Source of the DNA: an uncultured Lachnospiraceae bacterium
GTDB taxonomy: Bacteria > Bacillota > Clostridia > Lachnospirales > Lachnospiraceae
DNA length: 64,000 nt
Direction: 5' to 3'
Assembly: GCA_934309145.1 (NCBI GenBank)
Contig: CAKRCW010000001.1
Location: 62,001 to 126,000, forward strand
Position 1 is the stretch's first letter, and every line of letters starts with the position of its first letter. Positions 26,781 to 33,822 of the stretch are shown piece by piece. The notes under the pieces are model-generated. The model had not been told where the DNA came from and made no database searches. It saw only the letters and a program-made list of their open reading frames with translations. Made by a program: the position numbers and the translations under genes.

Positions 26781-26799
26781 TGTGCTCCGATAGAAAGCC
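26752..26799 (-). promoter_or_regulatory. 12-bp inverted repeat in the leader of the secreted-protein operon
   Basis: GGCTTTCTATCG (26752-26763) is an exact inverted repeat of CGATAGAAAGCC (26788-26799), with 24 bases between. A second hairpin (CCACC, 26798-26802 with GGTGG, 26810-26814) abuts it and a third (AGTGC with GCACT) lies at 26723-26741. No T run follows, so this looks like a folded leader and not a terminator. Confidence 0.6.
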
Positions 26800-26826
26800 A
26801 CCTTTGTCTGGTGGTCCATCCCCCAT
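26773..26826 (-). CDS. Candidate 17-residue leader peptide frame
   Basis: ATG at 26826 has an AGGGGG site 7 bases upstream, the same site sequence as the secreted-protein gene. Seventeen codons, MGDGPPDKGGFLSEHNV, end with TAG. The frame covers the 5' arm of the 12-bp hairpin, so a ribosome on it would open that stem. This layout is that of a translation-controlled leader, but at this length it may be chance. Confidence 0.3.
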   Translation of the reverse strand: MGDGPPDKGGFLSEHNV

Positions 26827-26876
26827 ATTTCATCCCCCTGTAGTATTATTTAATAAAACTAAGCCCCAACAGCTAC

Positions 26877-26982
26877 TATATCTAATATAGTAACACATAT
26901 GACATTTGTTTACAACAAGTGTACACTTTTTCCGTCTAAACAATGTTTTTCACTACAAAAGTATATTTTCACGCACGAAAAA
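26877..26982 (-). repeat. Promoter-bearing direct repeat, copy 1
   Basis: About 106 bases that match 30320-30424 at roughly nine bases in ten, with one 1-base gap and most changes in a small block. The best-kept part is about 43 bases covering CAATGTTTTTCACTAC through CACGCACGAAAAA. Both copies stand in the same direction directly upstream of an ABC operon. Confidence 0.9.
26887..26915 (-). promoter_or_regulatory. Promoter of the secreted-protein/two-transporter operon
   Basis: TTGTAA (26910-26915) and TACTAT (26887-26892) with a 17-base spacer. The -35 lies within a near-palindrome centred on TTGTT-TAC-AACAA (26904-26920), which may be an operator. The predicted start near 26880 leaves a leader of about 228 bases. 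Confidence 0.6.
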
Positions 26983-26991
26983 TAATCATTT

Positions 26992-27573
26992 CTATCTCTT
27001 TATACTTTTATATCTGAAAACACCATATAAAAAGCAGTATGTAACAACATAAAATATAACGGAAATCCATATATTGAAACCTTCTTCACATATCAGCTTA
27101 CACCTTGCCATCATCCCCCACGAAAATGGATTGTATCTTGTGATATGCGGCTTATATATACTAACCACTTCAAAAAATATGAAAATACATATAAATATAT
27201 TATAATTTGATTTATTTGAAAGACAGAATACACATATAGCCTTCCATGTATAATTAAAGGCTATTAACAAAATCATGCAAAACCCTACAATCAGGTTTCC
27301 CCTATAAAATAAAGCACCATTCAAGAAAGCTATAGAAAAACAGACAATTAATATACTTGATAAGGATTTTATAAACCACTTCAAATATGAGCCATATTTA
27401 ACTATCACACCGCTATACAACTGGTTTTTATAATAAGACACAAAAACTATAATGGCTGCGTAAAATAATCCAACTACAAACAGCCACTTTATTATATCTA
27501 TCATCATGTAATCCCAATATTTAAAACCTACTCCCATAAAAAAGGATGAACTTTTAGTTATACTATCCGGCAT
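26992..27573 (-). CDS. Integral membrane protein, probable ABC transporter subunit
   Basis: 193 residues with five or six hydrophobic segments and little else. It overlaps the ATPase gene by 11 bases at its start and is the last gene of the second ABC operon. Shorter than the other permeases here, it may be a half-size permease or an accessory subunit. I do not recognise a family. Confidence 0.6.
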   Translation of the reverse strand: MPDSITKSSSFFMGVGFKYWDYMMIDIIKWLFVVGLFYAAIIVFVSYYKNQLYSGVIVKYGSYLKWFIKSLSSILIVCFSIAFLNGALFYRGNLIVGFCMILLIAFNYTWKAICVFCLSNKSNYNIFICIFIFFEVVSIYKPHITRYNPFSWGMMARCKLICEEGFNIWISVIFYVVTYCFLYGVFRYKSIKR

Positions 27574-28201
27574 TTACTATACATCCCCTATCCAATTCAA
27601 TTACATGGTCACATAGTATATCTATATCCTCCTGAATATGTGATGATATAATAATTGTATGTCCTTTATCACTTTCCTCCTTAAGATATCCTCTAAGCCA
27701 GTTTACCATCTCCTTATCAAGACCGTTCATAGGCTCATCAAGAATAATCAACTCAGGATTTTCCATTATTGCCTGCGCAATAGACAATCTCTGTTTCATT
27801 CCCAAAGAATAATTCATAACCCATTTTTTTGAGTCAGGATTAAGTCCCACCATTTCCATTGTTGAACGTATCTCAGCTTTATCTATCTTCTTATTGATAT
27901 CTGCAAGAAATTTCAGGTTTTTAAAACCGGAAGCAAACTGCATAAAAGCCGGCTGTTCAATGATGGCACCTAAATTTTCAGGAAAATCAATATCCTTTCC
28001 TATTATTTTCTCGTCTATCACTATATGTCCGCTTGTAGGAGCAGCCAATCCACATATTATCTTCATTAAAACGCTCTTACCTGAGCCATTTCTTCCTACT
28101 ATACCAAATATTTCTCCTGCATTTACACAGAAGCTTACATCATCCAATACCTTTTCTTTTTTATATACTTTACTGATATTTTTTACTTCTATCTTTGGCA
28201 T
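27563..28201 (-). CDS. ABC ATPase of the lantibiotic-immunity/ABC-2 type (paralog of 23336-23971)
   Basis: 212 residues: Walker A GRNGSGKS, signature YSLGMKQRLS, Walker B LIILDEPMNGLD, and a late HIQEDI with the switch histidine. It is clearly related to the ATPase at 23336-23971 by sequence and by its YSLGMKQ signature, which suggests that the two operons arose from a common ancestor. It overlaps the permease gene on each side (13 and 11 bases), so the three are probably translated together. Confidence 0.9.
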   Translation of the reverse strand: MPKIEVKNISKVYKKEKVLDDVSFCVNAGEIFGIVGRNGSGKSVLMKIICGLAAPTSGHIVIDEKIIGKDIDFPENLGAIIEQPAFMQFASGFKNLKFLADINKKIDKAEIRSTMEMVGLNPDSKKWVMNYSLGMKQRLSIAQAIMENPELIILDEPMNGLDKEMVNWLRGYLKEESDKGHTIIISSHIQEDIDILCDHVIELDRGCIVNAG

Positions 28202-28998
28202 ATCTTTTTCCTCCCCAAAATCACAATCAATAATACGCTAACACAAAATAACAGCCACGATATGGTCTGGTGCATCTGCATATATGTACCATAACAGCCC
28301 ATTTTCATATTTGATATTTTTGCTGTTTCAAATAAATCAATATATTTAAAAATTTTGCCAGTTAAACTGTTACCATGTAAAAATACATATTGCATTATTA
28401 TCTCAGGTATATATTTTATAAATAATATAATCAAAACCCCATAACCGGCTTTTCGTTTTGTGTTAAAAGCAAACACTACCAGTCCACAAAAAACAGCTAA
28501 TATTGTATTACATATGAAAGTTGTCACTAAAGCACCAGATATCGTCCCATACAACACCCAGCCCGTCATATTCTGAACAGAGGCTATATGCTCTGTAAAT
28601 TTATTTTCAATAGGCGACATTGCTATCAAAAAGTCAGTATTCCATTTATGTGAAAAATCAGGTACTAACAGGAACGAAAACGCAAGCGTCATAATTGAAT
28701 AAAGTATAATCACACTTATCAATGATACCATCTCATATACCATCCATTTTTTCCATCCAAGTCTTACAATCAAATTATCTTTTTTGTCTACTATAGGGTA
28801 CTGCATGGCAAGGATTATGCAAAAAATATAAAATATAATTCCCGATTCTGAATTCATAAAAAGCAAATATGCCTCATACCCACTTATATCCGATATGTAT
28901 CTTAGAGAACCTATCGAAAATGTCATAAATGCAAATAATAAAACTGCCGATAATACAAATACCCCAGAAAAAATTCTATTCACAATATACCTAAGCAT
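28189..28998 (-). CDS. ABC-2-like integral membrane protein
   Basis: 269 residues with six or seven hydrophobic segments. The N-terminal LRYIVNRIFSGVFVLSA and the block MQYPIVDKKDNLIVRLGWKKW parallel those of the permease at 22531-23355 (IGCYAVDDLNAYGIQMIVRSR), so it probably has the same role. It overlaps the upstream gene by 8 bases and the ATPase gene by 13. Confidence 0.7.
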   Translation of the reverse strand: MLRYIVNRIFSGVFVLSAVLLFAFMTFSIGSLRYISDISGYEAYLLFMNSESGIIFYIFCIILAMQYPIVDKKDNLIVRLGWKKWMVYEMVSLISVIILYSIMTLAFSFLLVPDFSHKWNTDFLIAMSPIENKFTEHIASVQNMTGWVLYGTISGALVTTFICNTILAVFCGLVVFAFNTKRKAGYGVLIILFIKYIPEIIMQYVFLHGNSLTGKIFKYIDLFETAKISNMKMGCYGTYMQMHQTISWLLFCVSVLLIVILGRKKICQR

Positions 28999-29788
28999 AT
29001 CTATATCTTCTCCTATAATTTAATGATATCACCACAGAACCAACTAATATAAAAATACCTTGCACAATAATCTCATATATCAATCCCCCACACGAAGAAT
29101 TCATCATAGTACCAGAAAAAATCTGCCATGTAAGAGGATTGACATAATATAGCTCATTAAATGGATAACATACAAATATCAACAGTTTCTCAATGAGAAA
29201 TGGAACTACAATCAATATATACTTATTTTTTGTGTACATACTTGCCATAAAAGCTATAACTGTCCATGAAATAGTTGTCATTGAGAATATTACAATTATA
29301 AGCAATAGGCTGAGCCACGGAAGATTTTTCTCTATTAATGTCCAATATACGCTTCCATCAAACAAACCCTTATCAGCCATTTTTTCATTTGGCAATACTA
29401 TTCTAAAGCCAACTACATATAAAAATAGCACATACAACACACTGCTGAAAAAAACAGAATAAATGCCGGATACAACTGATGAGATAATTTTAGCTGTAAC
29501 ATATCTATTTCTTCTTGTTCTTATCATTATTATGCCACCATAACCTGATGCATTTTCATTTATTAATCCATTTACAACGGGAAGAATACAGATTATAGGT
29601 AATATAATTGTTATTATACCTGAATATATAGAAGTCATGAACATATTAAGCAAAGTCGGAGTATATATTCCTTTTAGATAATCAATCAAATAATTCCACG
29701 CACCACATATATGGCAGACAAACATAATTATAATTGAAATAATCATCTCTGTGCAAAATAATGTTTTCTTTAATTCCGCCCTAATCAT
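28991..29788 (-). CDS. ABC-2-like integral membrane protein
   Basis: 265 residues with six hydrophobic segments after the amphipathic start IRAELKKTLFCTEM. The block NENASGYGGIIMIRTRRNRYVTAKI between helices is charged and cytoplasmic, typical of ABC-2 permeases. It comes 12 bases after the lipoprotein gene and overlaps the next permease by 8 bases. Likely one of the permease subunits for the 27563-28201 ATPase. Confidence 0.7.
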   Translation of the reverse strand: MIRAELKKTLFCTEMIISIIIMFVCHICGAWNYLIDYLKGIYTPTLLNMFMTSIYSGIITIILPIICILPVVNGLINENASGYGGIIMIRTRRNRYVTAKIISSVVSGIYSVFFSSVLYVLFLYVVGFRIVLPNEKMADKGLFDGSVYWTLIEKNLPWLSLLLIIVIFSMTTISWTVIAFMASMYTKNKYILIVVPFLIEKLLIFVCYPFNELYYVNPLTWQIFSGTMMNSSCGGLIYEIIVQGIFILVGSVVISLNYRRRYRYA

Positions 29789-29800
29789 ATGTCCCCTCCA

Positions 29801-30280
29801 CTAAAATATAAAACATCCATATTCTATATCAATATACAGCTCGCCATAGTTTTCTATAGTAAATGCAATTACCGGAATATAATATGTAGCATCATCTGTA
29901 GATTTCATAATATATTCATACTTATAATCCGATATTTTACATTCCCTGGTATCTAAAAATGACTCCTTAATTCCTGTATTAAGTATGTATTCCTGTAAAA
30001 TTTGATATAGTTTTTCAGATGTTAAAGGCTTATCCACCTCTTTTATAATATGTACATCATCTGGTAATCCTGATACTACTTGTGCATATTCATAGTCCCC
30101 TGCTATTCCAGATACACATAATGACATATTATCAGGAGCTTTTTCAATAGTCTTTGTACATATAAACTGTACTTCTTCGGTATGCTTATCCCCATATGAA
30201 GCGTTACCAGCACATCCAGACAATAATGTACATATAAGCAATATTAAAAATAAGTATATTGATTTACTGTTGATATTCAT
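29801..30280 (-). CDS. Small lipoprotein at the head of an ABC operon, unknown function
   Basis: 159 residues with a lipoprotein signal (LLICTLLSGC, Cys at about 23). The rest is a mixed alpha/beta domain with no family I know; EYIMKSTDDATYYIPVIAFTIE and the C-terminal YIDIEYGCFIF suggest a beta sheet. It is the first gene after promoter repeat copy 2, the same place that the secreted protein takes after copy 1. A surface immunity lipoprotein or a binding subunit are both possible. A GAGAGGGG site precedes the ATG. Confidence 0.6.
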   Translation of the reverse strand: MNINSKSIYLFLILLICTLLSGCAGNASYGDKHTEEVQFICTKTIEKAPDNMSLCVSGIAGDYEYAQVVSGLPDDVHIIKEVDKPLTSEKLYQILQEYILNTGIKESFLDTRECKISDYKYEYIMKSTDDATYYIPVIAFTIENYGELYIDIEYGCFIF

Positions 30281-30319
30281 AATCCCCTCTCTGAATACAT
30301 ATTACGGTGTCCAACTATA

Positions 30320-30424
30320 TATATCTAATATAGTAGCACATATGACATTTGTTTACAACAAATATACACTTTTTTGTCATAACAATGTTTTTCACTACAA
30401 AAGTATATTTTCACGCACGAAAAA
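30320..30424 (-). repeat. Promoter-bearing direct repeat, copy 2
   Basis: Partner of 26877-26982. The match starts at the promoter start site and ends in the T run of the terminator of the gene at 30501. Differences cluster in about 8 bases next to the GTCAT block and in two bases beside the palindrome. Confidence 0.9.
30330..30358 (-). promoter_or_regulatory. Promoter of the lipoprotein/ABC operon
   Basis: TTGTAA (30353-30358), 17 bases, TACTAT (30330-30335), identical to copy 1. Here the palindrome over the -35 is perfect: ATTTGTT-TAC-AACAAAT (30347-30363). The leader is only about 43 bases, without the hairpins found after copy 1. Confidence 0.6.
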
Positions 30425-30459
30425 AAGACATTTTATGTTTTATATAACCCTAAAATGTC
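30420..30459 (-). terminator. Intrinsic terminator of the 30501-30890 gene
   Basis: GACATTTTA and TAAAATGTC (30427-30435, 30451-30459) form a 9-pair stem followed by seven T on the minus strand. Confidence 0.8.
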
Positions 30460-30500
30460 CATTATAATAATATGTTATCAGTATAACATATATCAACCAG

Positions 30501-30890
30501 CTACATTACGTCCATACCGTTTTGTTCGCTCTCCCTGTAATGCTCCATATACAGAGGATCTTTTCGCATTTCAACCATCTGCTTAAATGCATGCAGAACC
30601 ATTCTCTCTTTAGAACATTCAGCCGTATTTTTGCCCATATCATGGAATAAATTATACTTGGTCATCTGGTTAAAATATACATCAAGCAAGGATAGCTCAC
30701 CACATTTGACATTGCCGAGCAGCGTCCTGTTCACCACAAAATAATTAAATTCATTAAGAAGCTCCTCATCCTCAAGCATACTCTGCCATAAATTCACAGC
30801 GTACTCCTCAGTTTCTCCGACAAGAACAGCAAGTGCCTTCAGATTCTCAAAGGATTTAATTTTTCCAGCATTATATAATATTAGTGACAT
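30501..30890 (-). CDS. Hypothetical protein
   Basis: A helical, acidic cytoplasmic protein of about 129 residues with no transmembrane part and no motif that I recognise. The C-terminal region ERMVLHAFKQMVEMRKDPLYMEHYRE is a long charged helix. ATG at 30890 is taken; GTG at 30899 is the other choice, and neither has a good site (AAAGG at 11 bases from the ATG). It stands alone between the EamA gene and its own terminator. Confidence 0.6.
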   Translation of the reverse strand: MSLILYNAGKIKSFENLKALAVLVGETEEYAVNLWQSMLEDEELLNEFNYFVVNRTLLGNVKCGELSLLDVYFNQMTKYNLFHDMGKNTAECSKERMVLHAFKQMVEMRKDPLYMEHYRESEQNGMDVM

Positions 30891-30920
30891 ATAAAACACG
30901 ACCTTTCAATTATAGCATTA

Positions 30921-31829
30921 TCAATTATCTATATTCTCTTTCTTCCACATTTTACGCGAATATTCCCATTTTATTACAGATATTCCTATTATTATTATAT
31001 ATCCACATATACTCATCCAATCAGGGAACTGACCTAGAAACAACAATCCCCATATTGCAGAAAACACCACATTAGAGAAGTCATATACAGAAATCTCTCT
31101 TGCTGGTGCATATGAATACGCTTTTGTTATAAATATCTGTCCCCCCGCTGCGGCTACGCCTGTCAATATAAGAAAAAAGCACTGCTTAGCTGACATATAT
31201 GAGTAATCAAATAATAAATACGGCAACGTTACTATAGTTGAAAATGCAGAGAAAAACAACACAATAATCATGCTGTTTTCACCTCGCTTGCCTAATTTTC
31301 TTACAAAGGTATAGGCAAATCCTGCTCCACATCCGCCAAGTACACCGATTAACGCGGGGATTGTTCCTGCAGTAAATGTTGGCTTGACAACGAGTAATGC
31401 ACCACAAAATGCTATACATATAGCCATCCATTCAAATCTGTTTGCAACTTCCTTTAATACGAACACAGAAAATATAATTGCAAAAAACGGTGACAATTTA
31501 TTCAATATTGAGGCATCAGATATCGGTATATGGTCTATGGCATAAAAATTACATATAAGACCAAGTGTACCGCCAATCGCTCTTGCAAACAAATATTTAA
31601 GATTTCCTTTTCCAATCTTAAGTGGATATTTTTCTCTTATAAGCACCGCTATAGCGATAACCATGGCTACAACATTTCTAAAAAAGCATTTTTGCATAGT
31701 CGGAATATCACCTGATAATCTTATAAAAAGGCTCATAAGTGAAAAGCAAAATGCAGATGCTATAATACAGATAATACCCATCATATTGCTATTTAATTTT
31801 GTTTCCTGCTTCGACTGGGTATGCTGCAT
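30921..31829 (-). CDS. EamA/DMT family transporter
   Basis: 302 residues with ten hydrophobic segments in two repeats, the drug/metabolite transporter plan. The first EamA half has AFCFSLMSLFIRLSGDIP and the ISDASILNKLSPFFAIIFSVFVLKE pattern; the second has APAREISVYDFSNVVFSAIWGLLFLGQFPD. The substrate is unknown. It begins 3 bases after the HAD gene stop and so shares its promoter. Confidence 0.88.
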   Translation of the reverse strand: MQHTQSKQETKLNSNMMGIICIIASAFCFSLMSLFIRLSGDIPTMQKCFFRNVVAMVIAIAVLIREKYPLKIGKGNLKYLFARAIGGTLGLICNFYAIDHIPISDASILNKLSPFFAIIFSVFVLKEVANRFEWMAICIAFCGALLVVKPTFTAGTIPALIGVLGGCGAGFAYTFVRKLGKRGENSMIIVLFFSAFSTIVTLPYLLFDYSYMSAKQCFFLILTGVAAAGGQIFITKAYSYAPAREISVYDFSNVVFSAIWGLLFLGQFPDWMSICGYIIIIGISVIKWEYSRKMWKKENIDN

Positions 31830-31832
31830 ATT

Positions 31833-32486
31833 TTATTCATTCTCCAATATATCAAGAACGTCAGCAGGCTTTTTCGCAAATACCCTTGCACCCTCAGACT
31901 CCAAAAAATCTCTGTCTCTAAAGCCCCACTCAACAATAATACTGTCAATTCCGGCATTCATGGCTGTTGCAACATCGACCTCAGAATCACCTACATATAC
32001 GGAATCCTTTTTATCGATATGAAGCTCCTCTAACACGCTGTACACTGAATCCGGAGCAGGTTTTTTAGCTATCCCCTGTCGCTCACCTACAGACACATCA
32101 AATAAGCCATTAAAGAACTTCTCAACAAGCTCCTGAACCGCAAAATCTAATTTATTTGATACTACAGCAGTGAGATAGCCTCTGCTGCGAAGCTCTCCTA
32201 TAAGCTCTATTATGCCATCATAAGGCTTAGTTAAATCCATACAGTGGTCCTTATAATATATATTAAAATCTGAAAATACCTTTTCAATGCTCTCCGAGGT
32301 TGTATTCTCAGGAACGCCACGCTCAATCAGCTTGTGTATTCCATTTCCCAAAAATCTTCTTACCTCATCAAGGCTTCTGCCCGGATAATTATTTTCAGCA
32401 AGAGCATGGTTAAGGCAATTTTTTAAGTCCTCCAATGTATTCAGTATAGTTCCATCCATATCAAATATTACAAGCTTGTATCTCAT
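31833..32486 (-). CDS. HAD hydrolase, phosphoglycolate phosphatase-like
   Basis: 217 residues with the HAD motifs: I FDMDGTILNT, II VVSNK, III with the Lys in AKKPAPDSVY, and IV VGDSEVDVATAMNAG. The helical cap after motif I matches the Gph/PGP group, which removes phosphate from small metabolites such as 2-phosphoglycolate. The true substrate is not set by sequence. A GGAGG site and a good promoter precede it. Confidence 0.88.
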   Translation of the reverse strand: MRYKLVIFDMDGTILNTLEDLKNCLNHALAENNYPGRSLDEVRRFLGNGIHKLIERGVPENTTSESIEKVFSDFNIYYKDHCMDLTKPYDGIIELIGELRSRGYLTAVVSNKLDFAVQELVEKFFNGLFDVSVGERQGIAKKPAPDSVYSVLEELHIDKKDSVYVGDSEVDVATAMNAGIDSIIVEWGFRDRDFLESEGARVFAKKPADVLDILENE

Positions 32487-32541
32487 AATGAGCCTCCGTT
32501 ATTTATATTTAATTTATATTTAATGTATATTTTTCGCATTT

Positions 32542-32569
32542 ATTCTACCACAACTAATATCATTGTCAA
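32542..32569 (-). promoter_or_regulatory. Promoter of the HAD-EamA operon
   Basis: A consensus TTGACA (32564-32569), 16 bases, TAGAAT (32542-32547) with TGG before the -10, about 56 bases before the HAD start. Confidence 0.7.
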
Positions 32570-32590
32570 TTATAATATACCCCGTTGCAC

Positions 32591-32620
32591 AAAAAGAACT
32601 GCCCAAAACAAGGCAGTCCT
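32591..32620 (-). terminator. Intrinsic terminator after the flavodoxin gene
   Basis: AGGACTGCC pairs with GGCAGTTCT (one G-U pair) around a short loop, followed by TTTT, on the minus strand 25 bases after the flavodoxin stop. Confidence 0.75.
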
Positions 32621-32644
32621 GATTATAATATTATATGTTGTTTG

Positions 32645-33079
32645 TTATGCCATTCCACCAAGTGTTCTTCCGGCATCCTTACATGCCTCTATATCATCAT
32701 CACCCGGTGTATTATTTGCAATGATACCCTCACCGTTAAGCACAATAGCACCATCAGCAACAATACGACCTTCCCAATCCTGCATCCATTCTCCGCTTCC
32801 CCAGCCATAAGAACCAAATAACAAAACTGTCTTTCCTGATATAACGCCATCTAACTCGCACATAAGTGGCTCCATCGTTGACTCCTCAAGCTGCTCAGCT
32901 CCCATTGAAGGACATCCAAGTGCAACTACCTTTGCATCTGCTATCATATCTGCACTTGCGATATCAGCAGTAACAAGCTCTGCCTCAGCTCCAGTCTCCT
33001 TAATACCCTCAGCTATAGCAGAAGCCATCATAGCTGTGTTACCTGTGCCGCTCCAATAAATTACGCTTACTTTACTCAT
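32645..33079 (-). CDS. Flavodoxin
   Basis: A 144-residue short-chain flavodoxin. The FMN phosphate loop SGTGNTAMMA follows the first strand, and LFGSYGWGSGEWM is the second FMN-binding loop. It carries electrons at low potential and often replaces ferredoxin when iron is short. The frame opens 54 bases earlier, but ATG at 33079 has GAGGT 6 bases before it and matches the family start. It lies 59 bases after DUF3793, a frequent partner. Confidence 0.95.
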   Translation of the reverse strand: MSKVSVIYWSGTGNTAMMASAIAEGIKETGAEAELVTADIASADMIADAKVVALGCPSMGAEQLEESTMEPLMCELDGVISGKTVLLFGSYGWGSGEWMQDWEGRIVADGAIVLNGEGIIANNTPGDDDIEACKDAGRTLGGMA

Positions 33080-33138
33080 CTCTTTACCTCTTTCTTTTAT
33101 ATTATAGTCAATTGCTAAATATATATTTTGCAATTATA

Positions 33139-33726
33139 TTAGATACAACATATTTCCCTGATGGATTTACCCTGCAAAACCTCATTTACAGATAATTCCC
33201 TCTCATTATCAAACTGCTCAAAAAGCTTTAATTTAACCTTTTCGTTGTGGTATACCTTCCAATAACCGGTTGCCAAAAACTTTTCGCCCTTATTAATCAT
33301 AAATCCTCTGATATCCTCAACCGGATATTCAAGAAAAGCTCCTATTTCATGTGGAAACTCCTCTCCGGCACAAAATGCTTTGCATCTTATAGAGAGCCTC
33401 ACAAGCATACCTGACAGACTATCAGTATCATATTCGTATTCCTTCAAAAATGCTTTTACATCATGTCTTTTCAGATATCTAAGCAAAGCTTCTTTTCTGT
33501 ATAAATATATAATGAATTTGTCATCCCTCGCCTTTAACAGATAGTAGGATATACCTGTGCCTCTTACCAGACGTTTAATAATATTAAATTCCTTAAGAGA
33601 AACCGTCATTATATTGGCAGCCTTGCTCCCCTTCAATAATGGCGCACAGTTTACTGCAAGAAGCAGCTTAACACTTCGCTCTGTATCATTTGACTCTCTT
33701 ATACGGATAAGCTCCTGTACCGGCAT
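33139..33726 (-). CDS. DUF3793 family protein
   Basis: 195 residues with the block order of DUF3793: an N-terminal CAPLLKGSKAANIMTV, FIIYLYRKEALLRYL in the middle, then FPHEIGAFLEYPVEDIRGF and GYWKVYHNE. Function is unknown; the family is common in anaerobes next to flavodoxin and iron-uptake genes. ATG at 33726 follows GGAGG by 7 bases. An 18-base palindromic element shared with eno lies just upstream. Confidence 0.85.
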   Translation of the reverse strand: MPVQELIRIRESNDTERSVKLLLAVNCAPLLKGSKAANIMTVSLKEFNIIKRLVRGTGISYYLLKARDDKFIIYLYRKEALLRYLKRHDVKAFLKEYEYDTDSLSGMLVRLSIRCKAFCAGEEFPHEIGAFLEYPVEDIRGFMINKGEKFLATGYWKVYHNEKVKLKLFEQFDNERELSVNEVLQGKSIREICCI

Positions 33727-33749
33727 ACATTTTCCTCCACAATGCACAA

Positions 33750-33765
33750 GTTAGTTATTGCTAAC
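33750..33765 (-). promoter_or_regulatory. Palindromic element upstream of DUF3793-flavodoxin
   Basis: GTTAG-6 bases-CTAAC, part of an 18-base match (33749-33766) with the element at 35231-35248. Nine bases upstream lies TATAAT (33775-33780), so the palindrome probably covers the start site. I see no good -35. Confidence 0.55.
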
Positions 33766-33775
33766 CTGTGTTTTA

Positions 33776-33803
33776 TTATAAAACCCTCCCCTTCCGAGGA
33801 GGG
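33776..33803 (-). terminator. Intrinsic terminator of eno
   Basis: CCCTCC and GGAGGG around an 8-base loop (33784-33803) followed by TTTTAT on the minus strand, 20 bases after the eno stop. Confidence 0.75.
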
Positions 33804-33822
33804 ATTATGTATCTATTACATA

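Noticed and set aside
26752..26799. Intrinsic terminator for the 12-bp inverted repeat
   Set aside because: The loop is 24 bases and no T run follows on either strand, so a regulatory fold is more likely.
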